NCBI RefSeq assembly: GCF_000422985.1
Contig: NZ_AUHC01000012.1
Location: 1 to 64,000, forward strand
DNA length: 64,000 nt
Reading direction: 5' to 3'
From: Erythrobacter cryptus DSM 12079
GTDB lineage: Bacteria; Pseudomonadota; Alphaproteobacteria; Sphingomonadales; Sphingomonadaceae
Shown here: positions 37,878-49,875 of the stretch, piece after piece
How the letters are laid out: every line of letters begins with the position of its first letter
Position numbering within the stretch: position 1 is the first letter of the stretch
Position numbers and translations under genes: made by a program
Notes under the pieces: model-generated
Seen by the model: only the letters and a program-made list of their open reading frames with translations
What the model was told of the DNA's origin: nothing
Databases searched by the model: none

Positions 37878-40652
37878 ATGGTGATGGCGCCCACCCGCGC
37901 GCCGCGCGTTCCGGGCCAGCGCGCGATCATCGACCGGCGCGCGCTCGCCGAGGAGATCGCCGCGCTCCACGCTGCCGAGGGCGCCGCGGCGCGCCCGGCG
38001 ATCCTGGCGGCGCTGCGCGCGGCGCTCGATCACGGTCGGGCGGAACTTGCGCAACGGCTGGCTGCCGCCCCCTCGGCCGGACACGAGGTGACCGCGGGCT
38101 ATGCCTTCCTCATCGATCAATTGCTGCGGGTGATCCACGATCACGTCACCACGCATCTTTACCCGGTGCCCAACCGCACCCAGGCCGAACGGCTCGCGAT
38201 CCTCGCGGTGGGGGGCTATGGCCGGGCCGAGATGGCGCCGCATTCGGATATCGATGTCGCCTTCATCACCCCGCACCGGCGCGCGCCCTGGTGCGAGCAG
38301 GTGATCGAGACCATGCTCTACCTGCTGTGGGACCTGGGCCTCAAGGTCGGCCATTCGAGCCGCACCATCGGCGATGCCCTGCGCATGGCGCGCGAGGATC
38401 TGACCATCCGCACCGCCCTGCTTGAAAGCCGGATGGTGTGGGGCGAACAGGCGCTGTTCGAGGAGCTGCGCGCCCGCTTCTGGAACGAGGTGGCGCGCGG
38501 ATCGGAACGCCAGTTCCTGAGCGAGAAGCTGGCCGAGCGCGAGGCGCGCCACAAGCGCATGGGCGATAGCCGCTATGTGGTCGAACCCAATGTCAAGGAA
38601 GGCAAGGGAGCCTTGCGCGACCTCCAGACGCTCTACTGGATCGGCAAATATATCCACCGGGTGGAAAATGCCGCCGCGCTGGTCGATGTCGGGCTGCTCA
38701 CTGCGAGCGAATACCGCAGCTTTCGCCGCGCCGAGGGCTTTCTCCTCGCGGTGCGCTGCCACATGCACATCATCACCGGGCGGGCCGAGGACCGGCTGAC
38801 CTTCGATCTGCAGCGCGCCGTGGCCGAGCGGATGCAGTTTGCCGAGCGCCCGGGCAAGAGCGCGGTCGAGCGCTTCATGCAATATTACTTCCTCCAGGTG
38901 AAACGGGTGGGCAGCCTGACGGGCGTGTTCCTCGCCCATCTCGAGGAGGAAATGGCGAAGAAGCGCGCGCGCACCGGCTTCTTTGCCGGCTGGACCCAGC
39001 GCCCGCGCCGGTTCAAGGGCTATATCGTCGAAGGCGGGCGGCTGCGCGCGCCGGGGGATGACTGGTTCCGCGCCGATCCCGTGCGGCTCATCGAGCTGTT
39101 CCAGCTGGCCGAGGCCGAGGGGCTTGAAATCCACCCCGAAACCATGCGCCAGGCCGGGCGCGATGCGCGCCTCATCGATGGCGCGGTGCGCCGCGACCGG
39201 CGCGCCAATGCGCTGTTCCTCGAGCTGCTCGCCGGGCGCCGCGATCCTGAAACCGCCTTGCGGTGGATGAACGAGGCCGGGGTGTTCGGCCGCTTCGTGC
39301 CCGATTTCGGCCGGGTCAACGCGCAGATGCAGTTCGACATGTATCACCACTACACCGTCGATGAGCACACCATCCGCGCGATCGGGCTGCTCAGCCAGAT
39401 CGAGCGCGGGCTGCTCGGTTCCGATCACCCGCGCGCCACCCGCGAGATCGGCAAGGTCGCCTCGCGCCGGGCGCTCTATGTCGCGGTGCTGCTGCACGAT
39501 ATCGCCAAGGGGCGCGGGGGGGATCATTCGGTGCTGGGAGCCGAGGTTGCGCAGCGCCTGTGCCCGCGCTTCGGCCTCAGCGAGAAGGAGACTGATCTCG
39601 TCGCCTGGCTGGTGCTGCGCCACCTCCTCATGAGCCGCACCGCGCAGAAGCGCGACCTTACCGATCCCAAGACGATCGAGGATTTCGTCGCCGAGGTGCA
39701 GAGCCTCGAGCGGCTGCGCAACCTTGCAATCCTCACCGCGGTGGATATCCGTGCGGTCGGCCCGGGCACCTGGAACAGCTGGAAGGCCCAGCTTCTGGGC
39801 GAGCTATACGATGCCGCCGAGGAGCGCTTGCGGCTCGGCCACAAGGGCACGGGCCGCGCCCAGCGGGTGGCGGCGAAGAAGGAGGCGGCGGCGCGGCTGC
39901 TTGGCGAGAAGGCCGATCTGGTGGAGAGCGCCGGGGCGCTGCTCGGCGATGCCTACTGGATCGCCGAGCCCGAGGAGGTGATCGCCAGCAACCTTGCCCA
40001 ATATGCCGCGGCGCGCGCGGCGGGCGAGGCGCTGTCGATCCATTGCGAGGTGGACGAGGCGCGCGGCGCCACCCGGGTGAGCGTGATCGCGCTCGATCAT
40101 CCTGGGCTGTTCTACCGCATGGCCGGGGGCATTCACCTTGCCGGCGGCAATATCATCGATGCGCGCATCCACACCGCGAAGAATGGCTATGCCTTCGACA
40201 ATTTCCTGGTGCAGGACCATGCCGCCCAGCCATTTCGCGAGCCGGCGCAGATGGCCCGGATCGACAAGGGCATCCGCGATGCCCTGCTCGCCAAGGTGGA
40301 ACTGGTGCCGCGCCTTGCCGCGCGCCCGCTCGCCCATTCGCGCGCCCGCGCCTTCGATGTCGCCCCGCGGGTGGGCTTCGACAATGATGCCTCGAACCAC
40401 TTCACCGTGATCGAGGTGACCGCGCGTGACCGGCCGGCGCTGCTCAACCGCCTCGCCTATGCGCTGTTCAAGGCCAACCTCATCGTCCAATCGGCCCATA
40501 TCACCGCCTATGGCGAGGCCGCGGCCGACACCTTCTATGTCACCGATCTCACCGGCGCGAAGATCAAGGGCACCCAAAGGCTGGCCGAGATCGAGGCGGC
40601 GCTGCTCGAGGCCGCGCGCGAGCAGCCCCAGCGGGAGCTGGCGCAGGCATAA
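37878..40652 (+). CDS. glnD: Bifunctional uridylyltransferase / uridylyl-removing enzyme
   Basis: A 924-residue sensor of nitrogen status that uridylylates PII proteins when glutamine is low and removes UMP when it is high. Domain order is visible: nucleotidyltransferase with GGYGRAEMAPHSDIDVAF (Asp124, Asp126), a helical domain, HD hydrolase with HHYTVDEHTIRAIGLL and LLHDIAKGRGGDHS (about 491-555), and two C-terminal ACT domains (about 734 and 844) that bind glutamine. All key residues are present. Length is usual for alphaproteobacterial GlnD. ATG at 37878 starts 16 bp after the acyl-CoA synthetase gene. Confidence 0.96.
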   Translation: MVMAPTRAPRVPGQRAIIDRRALAEEIAALHAAEGAAARPAILAALRAALDHGRAELAQRLAAAPSAGHEVTAGYAFLIDQLLRVIHDHVTTHLYPVPNRTQAERLAILAVGGYGRAEMAPHSDIDVAFITPHRRAPWCEQVIETMLYLLWDLGLKVGHSSRTIGDALRMAREDLTIRTALLESRMVWGEQALFEELRARFWNEVARGSERQFLSEKLAEREARHKRMGDSRYVVEPNVKEGKGALRDLQTLYWIGKYIHRVENAAALVDVGLLTASEYRSFRRAEGFLLAVRCHMHIITGRAEDRLTFDLQRAVAERMQFAERPGKSAVERFMQYYFLQVKRVGSLTGVFLAHLEEEMAKKRARTGFFAGWTQRPRRFKGYIVEGGRLRAPGDDWFRADPVRLIELFQLAEAEGLEIHPETMRQAGRDARLIDGAVRRDRRANALFLELLAGRRDPETALRWMNEAGVFGRFVPDFGRVNAQMQFDMYHHYTVDEHTIRAIGLLSQIERGLLGSDHPRATREIGKVASRRALYVAVLLHDIAKGRGGDHSVLGAEVAQRLCPRFGLSEKETDLVAWLVLRHLLMSRTAQKRDLTDPKTIEDFVAEVQSLERLRNLAILTAVDIRAVGPGTWNSWKAQLLGELYDAAEERLRLGHKGTGRAQRVAAKKEAAARLLGEKADLVESAGALLGDAYWIAEPEEVIASNLAQYAAARAAGEALSIHCEVDEARGATRVSVIALDHPGLFYRMAGGIHLAGGNIIDARIHTAKNGYAFDNFLVQDHAAQPFREPAQMARIDKGIRDALLAKVELVPRLAARPLAHSRARAFDVAPRVGFDNDASNHFTVIEVTARDRPALLNRLAYALFKANLIVQSAHITAYGEAAADTFYVTDLTGAKIKGTQRLAEIEAALLEAAREQPQRELAQA

Positions 40653-40666
40653 GTGCAACACCCGGG

Positions 40667-40676
40667 GCAAATTTGC
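40667..40676. promoter_or_regulatory. Palindrome GCAAATTTGC upstream of TonB receptor gene
   Basis: A perfect 10-bp palindrome ~85 bp before the receptor start codon, flanked by GTGCAA (40653-40658) and TTGCAC (40673-40678) in opposite orientation. A CATAAT box (about 40718) lies nearer the gene. Possible operator; no regulator can be named. Confidence 0.3.
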
Positions 40677-40760
40677 ACAGGCCGCGCGCAAGCCGCCTTG
40701 CGCGCCGCGGCGCTTCGCATAATCAACCCGCAAAACTATCAGGATGGGAGAGACAAGCAG

Positions 40761-43511
40761 ATGAAATCCGCAACTTCGCTTTACGCTGTCGCCCTGCTGG
40801 GCGCCGGCATGGCTCTGGTGCCCGCGGCGGCCCAGGCGCAGGACGCCCAGGAACAGGGCGCCGAACCGGCACCTGAGAACGTCATCATCGTTACCGCCCA
40901 GGGGCGCCAGCAGGCGCTGGCCGATGTGCCGGTGGCGATTTCCGCGATCAGCCAGGAAACCCTGCTCAACAGCGGGGTCAACGACATCCGCCAGCTCAAC
41001 CAGGTGGCGCCCTCGCTGCTGGTCTCCTCGACCGGCACCGAAGCCAATGGCGCGGCGCGCATCCGCGGTATCGGCACCGTGGGGGACAACCCGGGGCTGG
41101 AAAGCTCGGTGCCGGTGTTCATCGACGGGGTCTATCGCTCGCGCTCGGGCATCGGCCTTAACGAACTGGGCGAGATCGATCGGGTCGAGGTGCAGCGCGG
41201 GCCGCAGGGCACGCTCGGCGGGCGCAACTCCTCGGCGGGCCTCATCAGCATCTTCTCCAAGAAGCCCGATTTCGATTTCGGCGCGGTCGGCGAAGTGACC
41301 TATGGCAATTATGATTTCGTCCGCATCGGCGGCAGCATCACCGGGCCGCTGAGCGAGAACCTCGCCGCCCGGCTCGATGGCGTCTATGTCCGGCGTGACG
41401 GCTTCTATTTCGATCCGGCCAACAACACCGACATCAACGACCGCGATCGCTTCTTCCTGCGCGGGCAATTGCTGTTCGAGCCGACCGACAATCTCTCGGT
41501 GCGCCTGATCGCCGACTATACCTTCCGCGACGAGAAGTGCTGCGCGGCCACCTATGTGGACAGCAGCATCAACCCGCTGATCGGCAATCTCAACAATCCC
41601 TCAACCCCGCTCTCGCCGCTGCAGCCCAACGGCAACAACATCATCAACGTGCTGCGCGATCTCGGCCAGTCGCTGGCGGCCTTCAACCAGGGCTATGACC
41701 GCACCGTCTCGGTCACCCCGGGGCGCAGCTATGCCGGCAAGACCAAGGATTACGGCTTTTCCGCCCAGGTCGATTGGGATCTGGGCGGCGCGAGCCTGAC
41801 CTCGATCACCGCCTATCGCGAATACCGTTCGGGCCAGGGTTCGGACACCGATTACGGCACGGTCGATATCCTGTTCCGCGCCCCCAGCGATGATGCCTAT
41901 CGCCAGTTCCACACCTTCACCCAGGAAATCCGCCTGCAGGGCGAGGCCTTCGACGGAACGCTCGACTGGCTGGTGGGCGGCTTCTTCGCCAACGAGAAGC
42001 TGACGGTGCGCGACAACCTGCGCTTCGGCAACCAGTATGGGCGCTTTGCCACCTGCCGGATCATCTCGGGCGGGGGCCTTGCCGGGCTCTATTCGCCCAC
42101 CAACCCGCTCTGCGTCGCGCCCGGGGTCGGCCCGGCGACGATCGCTGCGGCCACCGGGGCCTCGGGGGCGGATATCGTGGCCGCCTTCACCGCGCTCGAT
42201 GGGCTCAACAACCGCGGTTCGACCAATGACCGCTATTTCCAGGACGGCACCAACTGGGCGCTGTTCACCCACAACATCATCAACATCACCGATCGCCTGG
42301 CGCTGACCCTGGGCCTGCGTTACACCAACGACGACAAGGACTTCTCGGCCACCTTCGGCAATGACAACACCGTGTGCACCACGGTGCAGGGGCTGGTGCT
42401 CGACGATCTGTCCAGCCCCAATGCCACCGCCCGGGCGCTGGCCGGGGCGCTGATCGGCCTGTCGTGCCAGGGCAATTCGACCGCCGAGCTCAACAATGTC
42501 TCGATCCGCGACGAGCGCAGCGAGGACGAATGGACCGGCACGGCGATCCTCTCCTACAAGGCGACCGACGACCTGCTGCTCTATGCCAGCTATGCCCGCG
42601 GCTACAAGGCGGGGGGCTTCAACCTCGATCGCTCGGCGCTCAAGTCGCCGATCCTGCCTTTCGCCGCCACGCCCGGCGGGGCGCAGGCACTGGTGGGCAA
42701 TCTCCAGTTTGAGCCTGAACTGGTCGACAGCTATGAACTCGGCGCCAAGTATGCGACCGGGCCCTTCAGCGTCAGCCTTGCCGCCTTCCGCTCGGATTTC
42801 AGCAACTTCCAGCTCAACACCTTCAACGGCACGGTGTTCCTGGTGCAGAACGTCAATGGCTGCGAGGGCGGTCTTGTCGGCGGGCCCGACAGCGATACCG
42901 ACACCAGCGCTGCCACCGGCTCGTGCGCGCCGGGCAATGTCAGCTGGGGCGTGCGCACCGAGGGCGTGGAACTCGAAACCCAGCTCAACCCCACCGCCGA
43001 TCTCAACCTCACCGCCGGCTTCACCTATGCGAACACCAAGTATCGCGATGATCTGGTGGGCAACAGCGCCGGCGCTCCGCTCGATCCGGCGCTGCGCAAG
43101 CTGCCGGGCGACAACCTGTCCAACGCGCCCGAATATGTGGTGACGGGCAGCATCGCCTGGACGCCGGAGATCGGCGGGAACGGGCTTTCGGCGCTGTTCT
43201 ACATCGACGGGCGCTGGACTTCGCAGTTCAACACCGGGTCTGACCTGTTCCCGCAGAAGGAGCAGGATGATTTCGCGGTGTTCAACGCCCGCATCGGCCT
43301 GCGCGGGCCGGACCTCAAGTGGTCGGTGGAGCTGTGGGGGCAGAACATCTTCAACGAGGATTTTGCCCAGGTCGCCTTCAACTCGCCGTTCCAGGCGGGC
43401 ACGACCTCGGCGCCCTTCGTCGATCCGCAGTTCCCGGGCGGGCGGCAGATCTTCTCGCACTTCCTCGGCGAACCGCGCACCTACGGGATCACCGCGAGGT
43501 TCAACTACTGA
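40761..43511 (+). CDS. TonB-dependent receptor
   Basis: A 916-residue outer-membrane beta-barrel. A signal peptide (cleaved after AAAQA, ~residue 26) is followed by a TonB-box-like NVIIVTAQ stretch and the plug (LADVPVAISAISQETL, GIGLNELGEIDRVEVQRGPQGTLGGRNSSAG). The barrel of alternating aromatic strands ends in a C-terminal Tyr (TARFNY), as in outer-membrane porins. It lacks an N-terminal STN signalling domain, so no partner sigma/anti-sigma pair is expected. Substrate is unknown. ATG at 40761 is preceded by GGGAGAGAC. A terminator follows the gene. Confidence 0.93.
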   Translation: MKSATSLYAVALLGAGMALVPAAAQAQDAQEQGAEPAPENVIIVTAQGRQQALADVPVAISAISQETLLNSGVNDIRQLNQVAPSLLVSSTGTEANGAARIRGIGTVGDNPGLESSVPVFIDGVYRSRSGIGLNELGEIDRVEVQRGPQGTLGGRNSSAGLISIFSKKPDFDFGAVGEVTYGNYDFVRIGGSITGPLSENLAARLDGVYVRRDGFYFDPANNTDINDRDRFFLRGQLLFEPTDNLSVRLIADYTFRDEKCCAATYVDSSINPLIGNLNNPSTPLSPLQPNGNNIINVLRDLGQSLAAFNQGYDRTVSVTPGRSYAGKTKDYGFSAQVDWDLGGASLTSITAYREYRSGQGSDTDYGTVDILFRAPSDDAYRQFHTFTQEIRLQGEAFDGTLDWLVGGFFANEKLTVRDNLRFGNQYGRFATCRIISGGGLAGLYSPTNPLCVAPGVGPATIAAATGASGADIVAAFTALDGLNNRGSTNDRYFQDGTNWALFTHNIINITDRLALTLGLRYTNDDKDFSATFGNDNTVCTTVQGLVLDDLSSPNATARALAGALIGLSCQGNSTAELNNVSIRDERSEDEWTGTAILSYKATDDLLLYASYARGYKAGGFNLDRSALKSPILPFAATPGGAQALVGNLQFEPELVDSYELGAKYATGPFSVSLAAFRSDFSNFQLNTFNGTVFLVQNVNGCEGGLVGGPDSDTDTSAATGSCAPGNVSWGVRTEGVELETQLNPTADLNLTAGFTYANTKYRDDLVGNSAGAPLDPALRKLPGDNLSNAPEYVVTGSIAWTPEIGGNGLSALFYIDGRWTSQFNTGSDLFPQKEQDDFAVFNARIGLRGPDLKWSVELWGQNIFNEDFAQVAFNSPFQAGTTSAPFVDPQFPGGRQIFSHFLGEPRTYGITARFNY

Positions 43512-43546
43512 GCGGGCCTGCCGCGCACGGGCCTGTGCGAAAGGGG

Positions 43547-43578
43547 GGCGCTCCGGCAACGGGGCGCTCTTTCCTTTT
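43547..43578 (+). terminator. Rho-independent terminator after the first TonB receptor gene
   Basis: GCGCTCCG (43549-43556) pairs with CGGGGCGC (43561-43568) allowing one G-T pair, closed by a GCAA tetraloop, and is followed by a T-rich tail (TCTTTCCTTTT). It lies 36 bp after the TonB receptor stop and just before the convergent yggS stop. Confidence 0.75.
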
Positions 43579-43589
43579 GGTGGGGCGGA

Positions 43590-44252
43590 TCAGCCGCGCG
43601 GGCCAAACAGCGCGCTGCCGATGCGCACATGCGTCGCGCCCAGCATCACCGCGGCCTCATAGTCATCGCTCATCCCCATGCTGAGGCCGCGCACGCCATT
43701 GTCGGCGGCAAGCTTGGCGAGCAGCGCGAAGAAGGGCGCCGCCTCAATCCCCGCCGGGGGCACGCACATCAGCCCGGCGAGCGGGATTTCGGCCCGGCGC
43801 ACCTCGGCAAGGAAGGCGGGCAGGGCATCGATCGCGCAGCCGCCCTTCTGCGGCTCGGCCCCGATATTGACCTGGACGAAGCAGGGCACGCGCCGACCCT
43901 GCCTGTCCATCGCCCTGGCGAGCGCGGCAAGCAGGCTCGGCCGGTCGAGCGAATGGATGCAGTCGAACAGCGCCACGGCCTCCTCGGCCTTGTTCGATTG
44001 CAGCTGGCCGACAAGGTGGAGCGCAAGCTCGCCATGGGCCTCGCGCAGCGCGGGCCACTTGGCCGCGGCCTCCTGCACCCGGTTCTCGCCGAACACGCGC
44101 TGCCCGGCGGCGATCAAGGGGCGGATCGCCTCGGGGCCGTGGGTCTTGCTCACCGCGATCAGGGTGATGTCTGCGGGCGCGCGGCGCGCAGGCTTGCACA
44201 TGCGCGCGATATTGGCGCGCACGGCTTCGAGACGGGATGCTGCCTTTTCCAT
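43590..44252 (-). CDS. YggS/YlmE-family PLP homeostasis protein
   Basis: A 220-residue PLP-binding TIM-barrel protein (single-domain alanine-racemase-like fold). The cofactor Lys is Lys36 in AVSKTHGP. Family landmarks are FGENRVQEAAAKW, LHLVGQLQSNKAEEAV, HSLDR, CFVQVNIG, GLMCVPP and LSMGMSDDYEAAV. YggS proteins control free PLP levels and have no known catalytic turnover. Its ATG (44250-44252) is within a CATG whose other strand could start the thiE-like gene, so the two divergent genes are separated by at most 22 bp. Confidence 0.94.
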   Translation of the reverse strand: MEKAASRLEAVRANIARMCKPARRAPADITLIAVSKTHGPEAIRPLIAAGQRVFGENRVQEAAAKWPALREAHGELALHLVGQLQSNKAEEAVALFDCIHSLDRPSLLAALARAMDRQGRRVPCFVQVNIGAEPQKGGCAIDALPAFLAEVRRAEIPLAGLMCVPPAGIEAAPFFALLAKLAADNGVRGLSMGMSDDYEAAVMLGATHVRIGSALFGPRG

Positions 44253-44274
44253 GGCGGCGCTCTATAGCCGCAGG

Positions 44275-44838
44275 GTGCGCCGCGCCAACACCCTTCCCGC
44301 CCTGTGGCTCGTGAGCGATGCGCGCAATGACCGCGTGCTCGAGCGCGCGCTCGCGCGCCTGCCGCGCGGGGCGGGGCTGATCTATCGCCACTATCACCTC
44401 GGCCGGCGGCAGCGCCGGGCGCGCTTCGTGGCGCTGCAGCGCCGCGCCCGCGCGCGCGCTCTGGTGGTGGTGCTGGCCGGATCGGCAGCCGAGGCCCGCG
44501 CCTGGGGGGCCGATGGGGCCTATGGCAGCCCGCGCGCACTGGGGGCGCGCCGCGTCGGCACGATCCGCCTTACCACGGCGCACAGCCTTGCCGAGCTGGC
44601 GCTGGCAGGGCGCTGCGGGGCCGATGCGGCGCTGCTCTCGCCGGTCTTTCCCACCGCCTCGCACCCCGGCGGCAAGGTGCTGGGGCCGGTGCGCTTCGGC
44701 CTGCTTGCCCGCCGCGCGCCCATGCCGGTGATCGCGCTCGGCGGCATGGATGCGCGCCGCGCCCGCGCGCTCGGCTGGCCGCATTGGGCGGCAATCGACG
44801 GGCTCGGGCACCCGCGCCGCCTGGCGCAGATTGCTTGA
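44275..44838 (+). CDS. Thiamine phosphate synthase / TenI family protein
   Basis: A ~187-residue TIM-barrel protein. The N-terminal LPALWLVSDARN, AHSLAELALAGRCGADAALLSPVFPTASHPGGKVLGP and VIALGGMDARRARAL segments match the ThiE/TenI family. The GTG at 44275 gives the usual family N-terminus; an ATG at 44251 is also possible and would overlap the yggS start codon. The usual ThiE substrate residues are only partly visible, so TenI-like (regulatory or tautomerase) function is possible. It ends 49 bp before ftsK. Confidence 0.8.
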   Translation: MRRANTLPALWLVSDARNDRVLERALARLPRGAGLIYRHYHLGRRQRRARFVALQRRARARALVVVLAGSAAEARAWGADGAYGSPRALGARRVGTIRLTTAHSLAELALAGRCGADAALLSPVFPTASHPGGKVLGPVRFGLLARRAPMPVIALGGMDARRARALGWPHWAAIDGLGHPRRLAQIA

Positions 44839-44887
44839 CCGGGACTCGCCGAGGATTCATCATGTGTTCCACCAAGGAGACGTGATC

Positions 44888-47294
<2,407 letters not shown>

Positions 47295-47299
<5 letters not shown>

Positions 47300-47346
47300 T
47301 TGGCCAATCTGATTGGCCGGTCTGAGCGGCCGATCTGACCGGGCGC
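47295..47346. repeat. 13-bp tandem repeat (4 units) spanning the ftsK stop
   Basis: Units TTTGATTGGCCAA (47295-47307), TCTGATTGGCCGG (47308-47320), TCTGAGCGGCCGA (47321-47333) and TCTGACCGGGCGC (47334-47346) are laid end to end. The first unit includes the ftsK TGA stop (47297-47299). The arrays GGCCAATC and GATTGGCC partly self-pair, so it may help termination; no T-run is seen. Confidence 0.7.
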
Positions 47347-47408
47347 CTTCCCCAGCGCGCGCCGGGGCGGGCGATGCACTCTTGCCACGCCTTCAAACTG
47401 TAAATCGC

Positions 47409-47461
47409 CGGTCATCCGCGGGTCACGCGCGCGTCAAGCCCGCGTCACCATCGCCTGTCAG
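47409..47461 (+). promoter_or_regulatory. Pho-box-like array, GTCA at 11-bp spacing, upstream of TonB receptor
   Basis: Heptamers CGGTCAT (47409), GGGTCAC (47420), GCGTCAA (47431) and GCGTCAC (47442) repeat every 11 bp, followed by CTGTCAG at 47455 (13 bp on). PhoB boxes are direct repeats of a CTGTCAT-like heptamer at 11-bp spacing, so this fits four to five half-sites. The array ends ~42 bp before the receptor start codon. Regulator identity is inferred. Confidence 0.5.
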
Positions 47462-47502
47462 GGCAAGGGCCTCTCTCCACTTGCAACAGGAAGGCCCAAG
47501 CC

Positions 47503-49875
47503 ATGCACCGCACCCTTGCCCTGCGCGCCTCGCTGAGCGCGCTTGCCGCCGCCCTTGCCCTTGCGCCCCAGATGCTGTGCGCGCAGGACGCCCCACCCGC
47601 CGAGGAAGCGGGGGAGGACAGCGGCGCGCTCAACGAGATCATCGTCACCACCCAGAAGATCGAACAGCGCGCGCTCGACGTGCCGATCACCATTTCGGCG
47701 CTGAGCGGCAACCGCATCCGCGAACTGGGCGTGACCGATCTCGACGAGCTTTCCTATTACACCCCCGGCCTCAACATTCAGGAGCAGAGCGCCAACAACC
47801 CCGGGGTGGTGATCCGCGGCATCACCTCGGACTCAGGCTCGGCCCAGCAGGGCCCGCGCGTCACGCTCTATTACAACGGGGTGGATATCTCGCGCTCGCG
47901 CGGTTCCTATCAGGCGATCTATGATCTGGAACGGGTCGAGGTGATCAAGGGCCCGCAGGCCACGCTGTTCGGCACGGCGAGCGCGGTGGGCGCGATCAGC
48001 CTGGTTTCGGCCAAGCCGCGTGAGGGCTTTTCGGCCGAACTGCGCGGCGTCTATGGCAATTTCAACCAGACCCTGCTCGGCGGTTTTGTCAATCTCGGCA
48101 GCGATACGCTGGCCTTGCGCCTCGCGGGCGAATGGAAGACGCGCGATGGCTATGCCGAGAACCTCTCGCCCAATCAGGAGGAGGAGCTTTACGCCCAGGA
48201 CCAGCTCGGCCTGCGCGCCTCGCTGCGCTGGACGCCCACGCCTGATCTCACCGTCGATCTCATCGGCACCTATGACCAGCAGAGGAACGGCGGCACGCCC
48301 TTCGTCTCGGGCCGCTTCCCGGCCTTTCTCGGCGCGCCGGGCGGGGCGGCCAATGCCTTCCGCCCCGCCAATCTCGGCGGCAATCCTGCCGCCGCGGCGG
48401 TGCTCGGCGATGACCAGCTTGGCCTCAACCGCGAGGTCTATGATCTCAACCTCACCATCGCCCACCGCTTCGACGACGAATGGACCTTCACCACGGTGAA
48501 CGGCTATCGCCGCTTTGACAGCCGCGAGGTCTTCGACGCCGATGGTTCGGCCGCGCCCTTCCTCGAATTTGCCGAGATCGCCGATGGCTGGCAGGTCAGC
48601 CACGAGGGCCGCTTGGCCTATGCGGGCGAACGCCTGCGCGCGAGCTTCGGCTGGAACGCCTTTATCGAGGACGGGCGGCAGAACGTGCCCTTCGCCACCG
48701 AGGAAGGCCTGTTCCTCCAGTGCCTCACCACGCTGTTCGGCGCGCCGCTGATCCCGGGCATCCCCTGCGTGGCCCCCGATGGCAGCGTGCCCGCCAGTGC
48801 GGTGACCGGGATCGCCACCGGCGGGGCCTTGAGCGCCATTCCTTACTCCTCGGTGTTCGAGAACCAGGGCCGCAACGAGGCCTATTCGGTGTTTGTCGAT
48901 GCCACCTGGATCCCCTTCCCCAAGCTCGAGCTTACTGCCGGGGTGCGCTTTCTCGACGAATACCGCCGCTCGGGCTTCTTGGCCCGGGTGCCCAATGCGC
49001 GGTTGAGCGGGGCGCCGTTGATCCCCGGGCAGATCGACACTCAGGGCCGCACCTTCCGCGCCGACGATCGCTTCGGCGCGGTGCTGCCGCGCTTCAACGC
49101 GCTCTACCGCATCAGCGATGATGTGAACGTGTTTGCCACGATCTCGCGCGGGCGCCGCTCGCCGGTGGTGCAGGTGAGCGCGCGGCGCAGCGGCAGCGAC
49201 GTGCTGCCCAATGTCCAGAACATCGCCGAGGAGATCGTGTGGAACTACGAAGGCGGGCTGAAGTTTGCGCGCGGCCCGGTTTCGGGCGCGCTCGGGGTCT
49301 ATTACCAGGTCTATAACGATTTCCAGGTCTCGATCGCGCAGCTTGACCAGAACGGGAACCCCACCGGGGCCTTCGTCACCGCCAGCGCCGGGCGGGCGAG
49401 CAACCTCGGGGTCGAGGCGGAACTGGCGCTGCGGCTGGCCGACTGGCTCAATGTCTTCGGCAATATCGGCTATATCGACGGGGGGATCGATCGCAACAGC
49501 GCCTTCTCCCCCGCCTTTGCCGGGGCGCGCTTCCGCCTGCAGCCCGAAGTCCAGGCCTCGGGCGGGCTGACGCTCGACTATCCGCTCGCCGATGGGGTGC
49601 GCCTCTTTGCCACCCCCAGCATCACCCACCGCAGCCGCATCTTCTTCGAGGTGCCCAACAATCCGCTCATCAGCCAGGGGCCGGTGACGCTGGTCAATGC
49701 CCGCGCCGGGGTGAGCTTTGCCGAGGATCGCTATGAGCTGGCGGGCTTCATCCGCAACGCCTTTGGCAAGGACTTCCTGCTCGATGCGGGCAACACCGGC
49801 GGGGCCTTCACCATCCCCACCTTCATCCCGGGCGAGCCGCGCTTCTATGGGGTGGAGCTGACCGCGCGGTTCTGA
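47503..49875 (+). CDS. TonB-dependent receptor
   Basis: A 790-residue outer-membrane receptor. The signal peptide ends near LCAQD (~residue 27). TonB box NEIIVTTQ precedes the plug (LDVPITISALSGNRIRELGVTDLDELSYYTPG, GVVIRGITSD, LERVEVIKGPQATLFGTASAVGAISLVS), and the barrel ends in a terminal Phe (VELTARF). No STN domain. The ligand is not evident; the Pho-box-like array upstream suggests induction under phosphate starvation, so a phosphate ester or phytate-like ligand is one possibility. ATG at 47503 has AGGAAGG about 10 nt upstream. It is convergent with the GDYXXLXY gene. Confidence 0.93.
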   Translation: MHRTLALRASLSALAAALALAPQMLCAQDAPPAEEAGEDSGALNEIIVTTQKIEQRALDVPITISALSGNRIRELGVTDLDELSYYTPGLNIQEQSANNPGVVIRGITSDSGSAQQGPRVTLYYNGVDISRSRGSYQAIYDLERVEVIKGPQATLFGTASAVGAISLVSAKPREGFSAELRGVYGNFNQTLLGGFVNLGSDTLALRLAGEWKTRDGYAENLSPNQEEELYAQDQLGLRASLRWTPTPDLTVDLIGTYDQQRNGGTPFVSGRFPAFLGAPGGAANAFRPANLGGNPAAAAVLGDDQLGLNREVYDLNLTIAHRFDDEWTFTTVNGYRRFDSREVFDADGSAAPFLEFAEIADGWQVSHEGRLAYAGERLRASFGWNAFIEDGRQNVPFATEEGLFLQCLTTLFGAPLIPGIPCVAPDGSVPASAVTGIATGGALSAIPYSSVFENQGRNEAYSVFVDATWIPFPKLELTAGVRFLDEYRRSGFLARVPNARLSGAPLIPGQIDTQGRTFRADDRFGAVLPRFNALYRISDDVNVFATISRGRRSPVVQVSARRSGSDVLPNVQNIAEEIVWNYEGGLKFARGPVSGALGVYYQVYNDFQVSIAQLDQNGNPTGAFVTASAGRASNLGVEAELALRLADWLNVFGNIGYIDGGIDRNSAFSPAFAGARFRLQPEVQASGGLTLDYPLADGVRLFATPSITHRSRIFFEVPNNPLISQGPVTLVNARAGVSFAEDRYELAGFIRNAFGKDFLLDAGNTGGAFTIPTFIPGEPRFYGVELTARF

